DNA of 64,000 nt from Spirochaetaceae bacterium (GTDB lineage Bacteria; Spirochaetota; Leptospiria; Leptospirales; Leptonemataceae). A program made the position numbers and the translations under genes. Shown in pieces: positions 17,038 to 26,204 of this stretch (its first letter is position 1; every line of letters starts with the position of its first letter). The DNA lies in contig PBUB01000018.1 in NCBI GenBank assembly GCA_002729885.1, forward strand, positions 1 through 64,000, written 5' to 3'. The notes beneath the pieces are model-generated. The model did not search any database and was not told where the DNA came from. It saw only the letters and a list, made by a program, of their open reading frames with translations.

Positions 17038-17904
17038 CTACATTACCGAAAGCCAATGGGGCGGAGCATTTTTGCTACCAGCATATTGCAGTATGAGTGC
17101 CCTGGCCTTCTGGTAGGCCTCCTCCACAACAGGTCCGGCCAGATCTCCCAGACCCTGTTCCTCAAGGTCATCCCAGAAGATGTCAAGTGTATCATTTTCC
17201 AGTACAGCGAGATGATGTTTAACGTCATGTTCCAGTGCCCGCTGATCGGCTACCATGTTGCCGCTAATTAATTGAACCAGCAGTGCCCGATGTTCTGGAT
17301 TGCTCCCAACAAAGTCTGCGATGGATTGCTCGCAACATTCTTCCCACTCCGTTTCGTGTCCATGTTGACCAGCGCATGTGCCCAGACGCGCAACCCAGAG
17401 CGCCATGGTCTCCGGGGTCCAACCATGAGCCTGAATTACCCGTTCTATGTGCCAGCCCTGGGATACCTCGTGATCCAGGTCATTGGATTCCAGAAACCTC
17501 ACAAAAGGAAGAACTCGATCAATGGACCTTTCGGCCAGACGAGTGGCAATGTCACCGGCCAGATGATTCTCGCTATCGGACCACAGTTCTCCGGAGCCAT
17601 TGGCCTTCGCAACAGCATCCACAAACGCGGCCAGAGGCGCCTCGGCAAATTCGGGCAAATCACGATCGAATACCCGGTCATCCACGAAGGTATCACCCAT
17701 CTGGATGCGCAGTGATAGCTGCCCCCGATATTTTGCGCGAGCGCTCCAGCCGGATAGGTCGGTGGCCAGCACACCGAGAGCATCGAGTGCGCTTTTGACC
17801 CACTGCTCATCAAGGGTGTCTGGTATTTTTGGTTGGATGTCTCGGGCTTCGGGGTCCATGTAAAGAGGACCGTGGATGTGGATGTAATGTTCGGGAATCG
17901 TCAC
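17038..17904 (-). CDS. Hypothetical protein
   Basis: This 288-residue, acidic, apparently soluble protein is not recognised. It starts with GTG (17904) and has no signal peptide or membrane segment. Possible helical blocks contain His/Glu/Cys clusters (GTCAGQHGHETEWEECCEQ; ALEHDVKHHLAVLEND) that could bind metal. It stands alone between clpX (convergent) and the tat genes, with about 190-280 bases of non-coding sequence on either side, as expected for an inserted or lineage-specific gene. Confidence 0.6.
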   Translation of the reverse strand: MTIPEHYIHIHGPLYMDPEARDIQPKIPDTLDEQWVKSALDALGVLATDLSGWSARAKYRGQLSLRIQMGDTFVDDRVFDRDLPEFAEAPLAAFVDAVAKANGSGELWSDSENHLAGDIATRLAERSIDRVLPFVRFLESNDLDHEVSQGWHIERVIQAHGWTPETMALWVARLGTCAGQHGHETEWEECCEQSIADFVGSNPEHRALLVQLISGNMVADQRALEHDVKHHLAVLENDTLDIFWDDLEEQGLGDLAGPVVEEAYQKARALILQYAGSKNAPPHWLSVM

Positions 17905-18092
17905 AGTGCACTGGACCCGGGCTTTGCATCCTGCGTCAAACCATTACGATAAAAGCGGGATGATACATGGCCATTGGTATATCGATCTCCCATTGACTTT
18001 CTTGGCAATTCGGCCGTGGCCCAATACCAGTCTATTCCCTGAACATTGGAGTTCAATGGATGCGCCCAAAGCCGGGAGTCCGGGCCTTTCAG

Positions 18093-19037
18093 TTATCGCA
18101 GTTCTCTTTCTACAAGTTCTTTCTTTCGTCGGCTCCGTTCCAGAAACCATACAATGGTTACGGCGATTCCATATAATACGATTATTGGACCGGCCAGTAT
18201 CGACTGAGTGATTGGATCGGGAGGTGTAATGATAGCTGAAAGAATGAACACCGCGGTAATGAAAAATCTCCAGTACTTCTTATGCCATTCGATGGTTAGA
18301 ATGCCCAGGGCACCCAGAGCGACAATAAGCAGAGGAATCTGAAAGATCAGACCGGCACCCATATGAACCATAAAAAGAAAGCTGTAGTACTTTTCGATGG
18401 TAGTCTGAGGAATTGTGTTTTCCAGACCCATGAGCATCACCTTGAAAAACATCTCAAGACTGATGGGAAAAAGGTTGAACCAGGTAAAGATGACTCCGCC
18501 CCAGAACAGAAATCCCGAGGCCAGCACACTCATATTTCCGATCCAGGCCACCTTTCTGCTCACCGCTGGAGTAATGAAACCCCAGAGTATCCACAGTATG
18601 ATCGGTGCAGTGGTCAGAGTACCCAGCAGTAGGCTGAGACGAATTACCACATCCAGAGGACCGGCCACAGCCTGCAAAAGAAGCGGATAGTCCGACACTG
18701 CTTTGAATGGCTGAACCAGGATACTGTGCAGATCGTAGCTGAATATTCCGAATCCCACGGTTGCGACGAGCACAACACCAAGAATCCAGAGTAGTCGCTT
18801 TCGCAACTCTTCCAGATGGTCCCCCAGAGACATGTAGCGTTCTCTGGGGTCAAGATCGTCGTTTTCATAAGCGGTTTCAGAGGTCGCGGTACTCCCGGTG
18901 CTCTGAATGCTTCGCGCTTTTCGCTTTGGTTTTGCGGGAGATGCCCGACCGGCGCTTTTTTTGCTGCCGGTCTTTTTGGCAGATCGGACCTGAGACTTTT
19001 TGGTCTTCTTGCCGGCGGGGCGTTTGGCTCTTGCCAT
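18093..19037 (-). CDS. tatC: Twin-arginine translocase subunit TatC
   Basis: A 314-residue protein: the core of the Tat pathway that recognises twin-arginine signal peptides and, with TatA, moves folded proteins across the inner membrane. The hallmark MSLGDHLEELRKRLLW opens the conserved domain near residue 70, followed by six predicted membrane helices. The first 65 residues are an atypical Lys/Ser/Ala-rich cytoplasmic extension (KRPAGKKTKKSQVRSAKKTG and onward) absent from standard TatC. It lies 3 bases downstream of tatA in the same operon. A Tat-like signal is visible on the nitroreductase-like protein at 62211-63419. Confidence 0.93.
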   Translation of the reverse strand: MARAKRPAGKKTKKSQVRSAKKTGSKKSAGRASPAKPKRKARSIQSTGSTATSETAYENDDLDPRERYMSLGDHLEELRKRLLWILGVVLVATVGFGIFSYDLHSILVQPFKAVSDYPLLLQAVAGPLDVVIRLSLLLGTLTTAPIILWILWGFITPAVSRKVAWIGNMSVLASGFLFWGGVIFTWFNLFPISLEMFFKVMLMGLENTIPQTTIEKYYSFLFMVHMGAGLIFQIPLLIVALGALGILTIEWHKKYWRFFITAVFILSAIITPPDPITQSILAGPIIVLYGIAVTIVWFLERSRRKKELVERELR

Positions 19038-19040
19038 AGG

Positions 19041-19277
19041 TTAGCTCTTGGATTTAGATTTGGTCTTTCGCTTCGTCTTTTCCGTATTGGGTGATTCGTT
19101 GTTCGGTTCTTCCAGCTCGGGGGCTGCACCTGTTACCGATTTTCGGAATTCCCGGATTCCGCTTCCAAGATCTTTCGCCAGCTGAGGAATCTTTCTTCCT
19201 CCGAAAAGAATCAGAATAACAGCCAGGATCAGGATCCATTCAAATGGGCCAATCTGATTAATAAATAATGGTGCCAT
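19041..19277 (-). CDS. tatA: Sec-independent translocase subunit TatA/E
   Basis: A 78-residue pore-forming Tat component. Start at 19277 (MAPLFINQIGPFEWIL) is chosen because it begins just before the single N-terminal membrane helix; the frame extends further upstream without family support. The hinge and amphipathic helix FGGRKIPQLAKDLGSGIREF are diagnostic. The C terminus is charged and Lys-rich (KTKRKTKSKSKS), echoing the basic extension of TatC. No separate tatB is present, so the system looks like a minimal TatA-TatC type unless others exist elsewhere. Confidence 0.9.
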   Translation of the reverse strand: MAPLFINQIGPFEWILILAVILILFGGRKIPQLAKDLGSGIREFRKSVTGAAPELEEPNNESPNTEKTKRKTKSKSKS

Positions 19278-19353
19278 ACCGTCGACGCTGCGCCCCGTGC
19301 CTTTTTTTACAACTTGAATTTTGGAGCGGTGACCTGATATCCTGCCCGAACAT

Positions 19354-20163
19354 ATGGCGGTTTCCAAAGAACAAAAGGCCCTGTACAACGAAAAGGTCAG
19401 GCCCTACAAGGATGCCCTGGAGGAGCTCAAAAAGGAGGCCTCCACGCTGAAGGGCGCTGCGCGAAAAAACGCGGACATGGAACCCTACTTCATGTTCCGA
19501 AACGCCATAATTGCCCTTAAAAGCTGCAATCTGATGGTGCAGATGTCCACTCTGTCTGCCGAGATCCAGAATTTGAAAAACGATAAGCTGGTAGGGGATG
19601 CGCGAAAAGAAGTATCCAACGCTCTAAATGAGCTGGTAAAGATCGTGGGCGATCAAATTGATGAAGGTCTAACTGAGAATCAAGATCGACTGGAAAAGAT
19701 TCAGGAGATCAATCCTTCCCGCCGCTTGAAGTTGCTTCTTGCCTTTCGAGAGACGATGCAGAATCTGAAAATCGCTGTAGGCACCGGAAAGTGGCGATGG
19801 TATTTCCCGGAGCTACATATGAAGCTTACCATTCTGGCCCGGAACTTGATGGACTTCAAACAGTACGGGGCCGCCAAGGATAGCAATGCACCCTACTACA
19901 GGGAGCTTCAGGAACATATGCAGTTTCTGACAGAAGAAGCTCAGACTGCGGCTCAGGATTTTCGGTCCAAATATGAGCTCGCCAGTCAGGATCTTGCAGA
20001 TCTGCAATCCATTCAGAAACTTTTTGAGATGTTGAAGCGAATCTTTACTTTTACGGGGAATAAAACGGAACTGAATAAGATACAGATCTCCCTGGATTCC
20101 AACAAGGAGCGCATCGAAGCGATCATTGCGGAACAGAAGGGCGGCAAGAAGAAGAAAAAGTAG
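19354..20163 (+). CDS. Coiled-coil protein, unknown function
   Basis: This 269-residue, almost entirely helical protein has heptad-like patterns throughout (YKDALEELKKEASTLKGAAR; FRSKYELASQDLADLQSIQK) and a Lys-rich end (GGKKKKK). It has no signal peptide or membrane segment and no recognised domain. It is divergent from tatA with 76 bases between start codons and lies 81 bases upstream of trxA on the same strand. A structural or scaffolding role would be a guess. Confidence 0.65.
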   Translation: MAVSKEQKALYNEKVRPYKDALEELKKEASTLKGAARKNADMEPYFMFRNAIIALKSCNLMVQMSTLSAEIQNLKNDKLVGDARKEVSNALNELVKIVGDQIDEGLTENQDRLEKIQEINPSRRLKLLLAFRETMQNLKIAVGTGKWRWYFPELHMKLTILARNLMDFKQYGAAKDSNAPYYRELQEHMQFLTEEAQTAAQDFRSKYELASQDLADLQSIQKLFEMLKRIFTFTGNKTELNKIQISLDSNKERIEAIIAEQKGGKKKKK

Positions 20164-20244
20164 ATGTCAAAGCAAGATGTCCTTTTTTCTTTTCAGCTTA
20201 TGGGGCACCGAAGAAATGACCCGAAGCAGGCATAGGAGTAAAAA

Positions 20245-20556
20245 ATGGCAGTACAAGCATTATCAGAAGATAAATTCACCGAAGAAACAGCGCAGGGAGT
20301 GACCCTGGTAGATTTCTGGGCAGAGTGGTGCGGTCCCTGTCGAATGGTAGCCCCCATCGTTGAGGAACTTTCCGGAGAAATGGAAACCGTGAAATTTGCC
20401 AAAGTGAATGTGGATGAAAACCAGGGTATTGCCCAATCACTGGGAATTACAGCAATCCCGACTCTGGTTCTCTATCGTGACGGAAAACCGGTGGATAAAG
20501 TGGTAGGTCTGCTACCGAAAGAGCAGCTCAAGGAATTCATCGAAAAGCATATGTAA
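20245..20556 (+). CDS. trxA: Thioredoxin
   Basis: A 103-residue cytoplasmic thioredoxin with the canonical WCGPC active site (residues 28-32), cis-Pro in ITAIPTLVLY, and full-length fold. It reduces protein disulfides with electrons from thioredoxin reductase. AGGAG lies 7 bases before the ATG. A strong hairpin follows the gene. Confidence 0.95.
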   Translation: MAVQALSEDKFTEETAQGVTLVDFWAEWCGPCRMVAPIVEELSGEMETVKFAKVNVDENQGIAQSLGITAIPTLVLYRDGKPVDKVVGLLPKEQLKEFIEKHM

Positions 20557-20603
20557 TTTCGACCTGGTTGCAGGCATCAGGAGGCCCAAGGCTTCCGAAC
20601 CGT

Positions 20604-20640
20604 AGAAAGGAGGAGCTTGCTTCTCCTTTCTGCCTTTCTG
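20604..20640. terminator. Terminator between convergent trxA and lipoprotein gene
   Basis: AGAAAGGAG and CTCCTTTCT pair, extended by AGC/GCT around a 2-base loop, with a pyrimidine-rich tail. It sits between two convergent genes and may serve both strands. Confidence 0.65.
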
Positions 20641-20641
20641 G

Positions 20642-20977
20642 CTAGAAGAATTTCTCGATGCGTACTATGTGCGTATGGTACATTTCCAGGCTGGATTCCA
20701 ATTCGGCCACTCCACCATCTTTAATGGTCTGGACCATCTCATCTGTCAGGACAATATTATGTGTATGACCAAGGGTGGGTTCCAGATTGAACGTTCGAAT
20801 ACCGGAATCAACCTGAGACAATCGGATCTTCACTTCATGCTCATGACCGGCCGCTGGTTGGACCAGAGCTTCCAGGCCTTCTGAATTTCGTTCACGGTAG
20901 CAACTCAATATTGCACTGCTACAGACCGTTAAGAGAAGGGGAAAAAAAATTGTGTTCCAGCGCAAGGGGGTTAACAT
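20642..20977 (-). CDS. Small His-rich lipoprotein
   Basis: A start at 20977 gives 111 residues; the longer frame uses a TTG at 21016. A lipoprotein signal (PLRWNTIFFPLLLTVCSSAI) ends in LSC. The mature part carries three paired-His motifs, GHEHE, LGHTHNIVL and MYHTHIVRI, the last two flanking a helix with an acidic face (VAELESSLE). Such spaced HxH pairs suggest divalent metal binding (copper or zinc), but no named family is assigned. Confidence 0.65.
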   Translation of the reverse strand: MLTPLRWNTIFFPLLLTVCSSAILSCYRERNSEGLEALVQPAAGHEHEVKIRLSQVDSGIRTFNLEPTLGHTHNIVLTDEMVQTIKDGGVAELESSLEMYHTHIVRIEKFF

Positions 20978-21057
20978 AGCCTTGTGGGAATCTCCCGGAT
21001 AGCCCCAGGACCGCAAGCAAACTAATCCTGTCCACCAGATACCAGGAACAATAAAAT

Positions 21058-23229
21058 ATGGCCCGAATTATTCTTACAGAACCGTATACTACACTTCCCC
21101 GGGGCGGATACCTGGTAGAGACCTCCGTTGGTTACATTCAATTCGGGGCCCCGCCAGAAACCATCAAGGATACCATGCTTCTGCCTCGGAGCACCCCTCA
21201 GATCTTTGTGCTGCCGGGGGAATTCTTCCATGTGGAGAAAGGGATTTCCGTGGCCGAGCTGGAGTTTCCGCTCTATTACAATTTTTATCTCCGCCAGAAG
21301 AAGACTTACGTTGTCTGTACAGAGGAGCAGCGAGAGCAGTTCAAGGTAGTGCTTCAAGAGTCGGTATTTGGTCCGGAAGTGGTGGATCTTCGTTCTGAAT
21401 ATGTTAACGGAGAAGATACATTCGGCTACCCGGATATGCGAGCCGAAATGGAGCATTTCCGAGGGAATCGGGAACTGGATGACCTGGTTCGATTTGTGAT
21501 CTTCAAGAATGATAAGGTAAGATTCAATAACGTAACCATCGAAAAGAAAGCCGGGGGAGATTTTGCTGTCCGGGATGAGGATTTGCGCAAAGACATCTCA
21601 GTTCCTGGAGAAGTGGGCTATAATATTATTTACGATGCCGGTGAAAGAATGCCGGAGCCCTATCAGCCACCTCTTCTTGGCGTGACCTGTTTGGGCCCCA
21701 GTCATGGCTTTGATCCAGACGATAACACTTCCGGATTTATTCTATGGCTCAACCATCAGGGGATCATGGTGGATCCTCCGGTGAATTCCACCGAGTGGCT
21801 GCGAAAGTCCAATGTGAATCCCAAGCATATTAACTCCATCATCTTGACTCACTGCCACGCAGACCATGATGCGGGAACCTTTCAAAAGATTCTGGAAGAA
21901 GGAAAGATAACGATCTACACAACGGAGACCGTGATTCACTCCTTCATTCGTAAGTACAATGCACTGACACGAATTCCCAAGAAAGAACTGTTTTCGCTTT
22001 TTGACTTTGTCCCAGTGGTGATTGGTAAGAACTACATTATCAATGGCGCCATCTTTCGTTTTAACTACGCTCTTCATTCTATTCCCAGCCTTAGCTTTGA
22101 ATACCAGTTCCAGGATCAGAGCTTTGTTTATTCCTCGGACCATCTAAATGAACCCGAGAAATTTGATGAATTGCTGGAGAAAGGCGTTCTAACTGAAACC
22201 AGGTTTCGGGATCTCAATGATTTTCCCTGGCATTACGATATTATCTATCATGAAGCCGGTATTCCTCCGCTCCATACTCGCATCGATTATCTAAATACAC
22301 TGACTCCGGAAACCCAGAAAAAGATTACAGTATATCACATCGCCAAAAAAGACATGCCGGCCGATACTGCCATGCGCCTGGCTACCTTTGGCATCGAGAA
22401 TACTCTGTATCCTCCGGTGAAGCCTCCCAAACATGAAGTGGCCTATCGAATTCTGGATGTGCTATCCAATGTAGATATCTTCAAAGACTTTCCCATAGCA
22501 AAGTCCAAGGAATTTCTTTCAATCGTTGAAGAAGAAACCTACGAACGAGATCAGAAGATCATTGAAAAGGACACTCCCGGAGATAAGTTCTTTATCATCG
22601 TAGCAGGCAACGTGCGCGTAGAAGGAATGGAGCAAGAATCTGTAAAGGATGACAGCATTTCCAAGCAATATGGAACCTACGAATACTTTGGCGAGGCCTC
22701 TTTAATTCTCGAGCAGCCCCGAAGTGCGGATGTTGTCGCTTCCACCAATGTAAAAGCACTGACAATTGAAAAGACCAAGTTTCTCAACTTCATTCGTGGT
22801 TCTGAGCTTCTGGAAAAATTCAAACGATTGAACGATATTCGCAAGACAGGAACCTGGGAGACTCTGTCCCATTCGCGGTTTCTCCAGGGTATTACCTCGG
22901 CTCAAAAGACTCAGCTTGAGCTGATCATGGAGCAGAGAACCTATCCGGCCGGAACTCGCATTCTCATGAAGGGCGAAATTTGCTACGAAGCATTTATCGT
23001 CAAGCGCGGGGAGGTCAATGTTGTTACCGACGGCGAAGTAATCGAGACCCTGGGCTGGGGAGATTTCTGCGGAGAGATCTATCAGATTCAGAAAGAAGCT
23101 CCTTCATCATTTGATTTCATAGCTGTTTCGGAAATCGAAGTCTATCGCATATCTCGCGAGAATCTGGTGGATTACATCCAGGAAAACCCCGGGGTGTACA
23201 TGCGACTGCTGCGAATCTACGGCAAGTAA
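21058..23229 (+). CDS. Metallo-beta-lactamase-fold protein fused to two cNMP-binding domains
   Basis: This 723-residue cytoplasmic protein has an N-terminal region of about 200 residues of unclear fold, then a metallo-hydrolase domain with the metal-binding HCHADHD motif at residues 265-271 and a distal SSDH segment. Two tandem cyclic-nucleotide-binding domains follow, about residues 475-590 (cassette YFGEASLILEQPRSADVVA) and 615-720 (WGDFCGEIYQIQKEAPSSFD, cassette Arg replaced). The second looks degraded. A hydrolase allosterically controlled by cAMP or cGMP, or a phosphodiesterase, would fit; substrate is not known. Its stop lies 3 bases before the next gene, so the two probably form an operon. 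Confidence 0.85.
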   Translation: MARIILTEPYTTLPRGGYLVETSVGYIQFGAPPETIKDTMLLPRSTPQIFVLPGEFFHVEKGISVAELEFPLYYNFYLRQKKTYVVCTEEQREQFKVVLQESVFGPEVVDLRSEYVNGEDTFGYPDMRAEMEHFRGNRELDDLVRFVIFKNDKVRFNNVTIEKKAGGDFAVRDEDLRKDISVPGEVGYNIIYDAGERMPEPYQPPLLGVTCLGPSHGFDPDDNTSGFILWLNHQGIMVDPPVNSTEWLRKSNVNPKHINSIILTHCHADHDAGTFQKILEEGKITIYTTETVIHSFIRKYNALTRIPKKELFSLFDFVPVVIGKNYIINGAIFRFNYALHSIPSLSFEYQFQDQSFVYSSDHLNEPEKFDELLEKGVLTETRFRDLNDFPWHYDIIYHEAGIPPLHTRIDYLNTLTPETQKKITVYHIAKKDMPADTAMRLATFGIENTLYPPVKPPKHEVAYRILDVLSNVDIFKDFPIAKSKEFLSIVEEETYERDQKIIEKDTPGDKFFIIVAGNVRVEGMEQESVKDDSISKQYGTYEYFGEASLILEQPRSADVVASTNVKALTIEKTKFLNFIRGSELLEKFKRLNDIRKTGTWETLSHSRFLQGITSAQKTQLELIMEQRTYPAGTRILMKGEICYEAFIVKRGEVNVVTDGEVIETLGWGDFCGEIYQIQKEAPSSFDFIAVSEIEVYRISRENLVDYIQENPGVYMRLLRIYGK

Positions 23230-23232
23230 GGT

Positions 23233-24114
23233 ATGGCCCGCAAAAAAGTTGTTCGGGCTGCATCTTCCCAGAAACAACCGGAGGGCATCGGGGCGCCTGG
23301 AGAAGCCGGACAAGCCTCCACCGTCCGCGAGAAGAATCCCGCCTACGTCGGGCCGGCAATGGATAAACACATACAGGAGCTGCTGGCCTGCCGTAAGTGT
23401 CCGAACATGCAGGGGCATCCTGTGCATGGCTGTGTTCACAAATCCAGTATCCTTAGTCTGGGCCAGGCTCCAGGCATCCATGAAGAACGATTTGGAAAGC
23501 CTTTTGCCTATACAGCGGGCAAAACTCTTTTTAAATGGCTGGCCTCCATAGGGGTCGAAGAGGAGGACTTTCGCAGAAAAGTGAATATGTCAGCCGTCTG
23601 TCGCTGTTTTCCTGGAAAAGCGAAGAATGGGGATCGAAAGCCATCCAGAACAGAGGTGGATCATTGCCTGCCTCATCTTGGCTTTGAAATCCGCTACCAT
23701 AAGCCAGGGTTGATAATACCCATTGGAAAGCTTGCTATAGATCAGTTGCTGGAACGCTCGGATTGGACAGAGCTCAAATCCGATGGTTCAGGGGATACCG
23801 CATCAAAAAAAAGGACCATAGGGAGCAGATCCCATTGGGATGGACTTTCGCACCAGGAGAGCCCGGGCCCAATGTATCTAAACAGCAAGGGGCGGGCCAA
23901 TTACAAACTGCACCAGGTCATTGGATATACATTTCGCAGCTCCTGGTATGGGACTGAATTTGACTGGATCGCGCTTCCGCATCCATCCGGATTGAATGTC
24001 TGGAATCATACAGAGATGGGAAAGAGATGCATAGCAGAGTCTCTTACCTTGCTTGCTTCGCATAAAAATATGCGCGCCAGCTTTGGCCGTAGCCTGGCCC
24101 TGAAGTCCATCTAA
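23233..24114 (+). CDS. Uracil-DNA glycosylase superfamily protein
   Basis: This 293-residue protein carries the family 4/5-like UDG motifs: GQAPGIHEERFGKPF with downstream AGKTLFKWL (uracil pocket) and ALPHPSGLNVW (second active-site motif). CRKC near residue 55 and CRC near 125 could be cluster cysteines, as in the Fe-S-containing families. The first 45 residues are a basic, low-complexity leader. It probably excises uracil or another deaminated base; substrate range is not deducible. It starts 3 bases after the MBL-cNMP gene and overlaps the convergent prepilin peptidase gene by 4 bases at the stop codons. Confidence 0.8.
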   Translation: MARKKVVRAASSQKQPEGIGAPGEAGQASTVREKNPAYVGPAMDKHIQELLACRKCPNMQGHPVHGCVHKSSILSLGQAPGIHEERFGKPFAYTAGKTLFKWLASIGVEEEDFRRKVNMSAVCRCFPGKAKNGDRKPSRTEVDHCLPHLGFEIRYHKPGLIIPIGKLAIDQLLERSDWTELKSDGSGDTASKKRTIGSRSHWDGLSHQESPGPMYLNSKGRANYKLHQVIGYTFRSSWYGTEFDWIALPHPSGLNVWNHTEMGKRCIAESLTLLASHKNMRASFGRSLALKSI

Positions 24115-24995
24115 AAGAACCAGAACTGCACCGGGACAGCAAGTATGGATCCCATGGCCATAAAAGCGCCCAGAGGAGCCGGGGCGTTTCGATCCTTTTG
24201 CAGAAATAGTATATGAATTACGCTCCATCCAGATCCTAAAATTACAGGTAACAATATATAGGGCATTCCATGGAGCAATCCCAGGGGAATTAGAAGCCAT
24301 ACATCTCCCAGGCCCAGGCCTTCCGGTTTAGCCAGATGTAAAGGAAATGTAAGAAGAAATGCGCCAAGAGCTGTGAGGATGGGGCCGATCCAGATAGTTC
24401 CTGTCAGAAGCTGAAAAACCAGCGATATCGCATCCGGAGATTTGCCCGCTAGCTTGATTGTTTGAGTGAGCAGAAACCATTCATCATCCGGCCAGGACTC
24501 CGCAATGATGGATTTTCGCACAAGGATGGCCAATGCGAAAACCCCCGCAAAGATTGTGTTTTCGTAATCCAGACTGAAAAGAGTCCAGTCGGTGGCAATG
24601 GCAATGATGAGATGTCCGCAAAAGAACAACAGTAGAAAGGAAAGAATAAAATCCTGAGTCTGGATGAGTAGATATACAAGGATCAATCCGCCCAGGGATT
24701 CCATGATAGGATGAATTAGAGGTATTTCTGCATGGCAGTTTTTGCAGTGCCTGCCAGAGAAAAAATAGCCCAGAACGGGAATTACATTCAGAGGTTTGAT
24801 CGGAGTTTCGCAATCATCGCAGAAGGACCTTCGAGTAAAGAACTCCTGCCAGCGCTTCCAGTAGGAAAGCCTCTTTCGCGCCGGACCATAGAAATAGTAA
24901 ATCACGCGGCTGGCGCTGGCCATGTAGAAGCTGAAAATGGCAGAGCCCAGGAAAAAAGCCATGAGCAAAGCCGAGACCAGCATCCAGGCTGGCAT
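24111..24995 (-). CDS. Prepilin peptidase-like A24 protease
   Basis: About 294 residues from ATG 24995 (GGAA 5 bases upstream); an in-frame TTG at 25013 would overlap the upstream stop. It has the N-terminal zinc-binding CxxC pair (CDDC...CKNC), multiple membrane helices, the first catalytic Asp region (IAIATDW) and GLGDVWL matching the GxGD catalytic motif. This enzyme cleaves and may N-methylate type IV prepilins or pseudopilins at the inner membrane. No pilin genes occur in the window. It is co-transcribed with the upstream aminotransferase gene. Confidence 0.82.
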   Translation of the reverse strand: MPAWMLVSALLMAFFLGSAIFSFYMASASRVIYYFYGPARKRLSYWKRWQEFFTRRSFCDDCETPIKPLNVIPVLGYFFSGRHCKNCHAEIPLIHPIMESLGGLILVYLLIQTQDFILSFLLLFFCGHLIIAIATDWTLFSLDYENTIFAGVFALAILVRKSIIAESWPDDEWFLLTQTIKLAGKSPDAISLVFQLLTGTIWIGPILTALGAFLLTFPLHLAKPEGLGLGDVWLLIPLGLLHGMPYILLPVILGSGWSVIHILFLQKDRNAPAPLGAFMAMGSILAVPVQFWFF

Positions 24996-25009
24996 TGTTT
25001 CCAGAGAGC

Positions 25010-26113
25010 TCAAGCTCCTGCCAGGGCCTTGAGGGCACGGACCCCACGTTCCAGGGTTTCATCCGGCGCTGCATAGGAGATTCGAATCCAGTTTCCACGG
25101 TCCGTAAAAATGCTTCCGGGAACCACCAGAAGTTGATGCTCATCAATACCCTTTTGAACAAACTTGAGCGAATCCTCCGGAACCTTTGCAAACAGATAGA
25201 AAGCGCCATCCGGCGGGCCAAACTCGTAATGATCTCTTAGCTCACCGGCTATGAAATCCCTGCGCTTCTTGTAATCCGCTACCTGCTCAGACATGTCCGT
25301 ATCCAGAGCAGCGATACCGGCCCATTGATGGGGAGTGGGAGCGCAGACGATGGTATATTGCTGCAATGTGGTCATGGCTTTAATCAAGGATTCCGGTCCG
25401 GTAACAGCCGAAAGCCTCATACCTGTCATACTGTAAGATTTGGAGAACCCCATCATGGTTACCGCCTTATCGTAGATCGATGCGGCGCTCTTAAATTTAC
25501 CGTCGTAATCGAATACCTCATATATTTCATCGCTGCAAAGAAGGGCCCCGGTGCGATCCGCAAGCTTACCCAGAGCTTCGATTTGTTTCTCGGAAAGGAT
25601 TCTGCCGGTGGGATTGGAAGGGCTGGAATAAAGAATTAGCTTCAATCGGTCAAACTTCAGGTCGTCCAGGTCAGCAGGAGCGAAATCCTCCGGGATTGTT
25701 CTCTGTTTGGCTCCAAAGAATCCGGACAGTCCGCGATAGATCAAAAAGGAAGGCTCAATGAGTAAAACCTCATCACCCGGATCAATGGTAGTGAGAAATA
25801 GCAACTGTAAGATGGATGCTACTCCCGACGTAACCAGGATGTTTTCAGGTGCTGCCGAGAACCCATTTTCTTCCTGGAATTTACGAGAAAGCCTTTCTCG
25901 AAGCTCAATTATTCCCTGGGTCTGACTGTAGGCTGTCTTATTTTCCAGCAGAGCTTTTCGGGCCGCCTCAACGATGGGCTCCGGTGTGGGGAAGTGCGGC
26001 AATCCGATGGAGAGATTGATGGGGGAGTCCAGCTTTGCAGCCAGATCGAACATCCGGCGGATCTGGGACGTATCGATGTGATTCATTCTCTCAGATAGAA
26101 AGGATTGAGTCAT
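25010..26113 (-). CDS. Class I/II PLP-dependent aminotransferase
   Basis: A protein of about 367 residues of the aspartate-aminotransferase fold. The substrate-handling N terminus (INLSIGLPHFPTPEPI), the SNPTGRILS loop, the SDEIYE cofactor segment and the PLP lysine in GFSKSYSMTGMRL are present. It transfers amino groups between amino and keto acids; the amino donor cannot be told. Start codon is uncertain: ATGs at 26161, 26113 and 26086 all lack a strong ribosome site; 26113 is a compromise. The prepilin peptidase gene follows 14 bases after the stop. Confidence 0.85.
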   Translation of the reverse strand: MTQSFLSERMNHIDTSQIRRMFDLAAKLDSPINLSIGLPHFPTPEPIVEAARKALLENKTAYSQTQGIIELRERLSRKFQEENGFSAAPENILVTSGVASILQLLFLTTIDPGDEVLLIEPSFLIYRGLSGFFGAKQRTIPEDFAPADLDDLKFDRLKLILYSSPSNPTGRILSEKQIEALGKLADRTGALLCSDEIYEVFDYDGKFKSAASIYDKAVTMMGFSKSYSMTGMRLSAVTGPESLIKAMTTLQQYTIVCAPTPHQWAGIAALDTDMSEQVADYKKRRDFIAGELRDHYEFGPPDGAFYLFAKVPEDSLKFVQKGIDEHQLLVVPGSIFTDRGNWIRISYAAPDETLERGVRALKALAGA

Positions 26114-26204
26114 GGGGATACCAAAGGCCCCGACTCCCTTAATCCGCAAAGTATAAATCATAGCATCCAGATCCGATGCGGCGGGGGGATCCAGGGAGTT
26201 TCGC

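Noticed and set aside
17944..18150. 68-codon minus-strand frame after tatC
   Set aside because: Overlaps the tatC 3' end and shows no recognisable domain or start signal.
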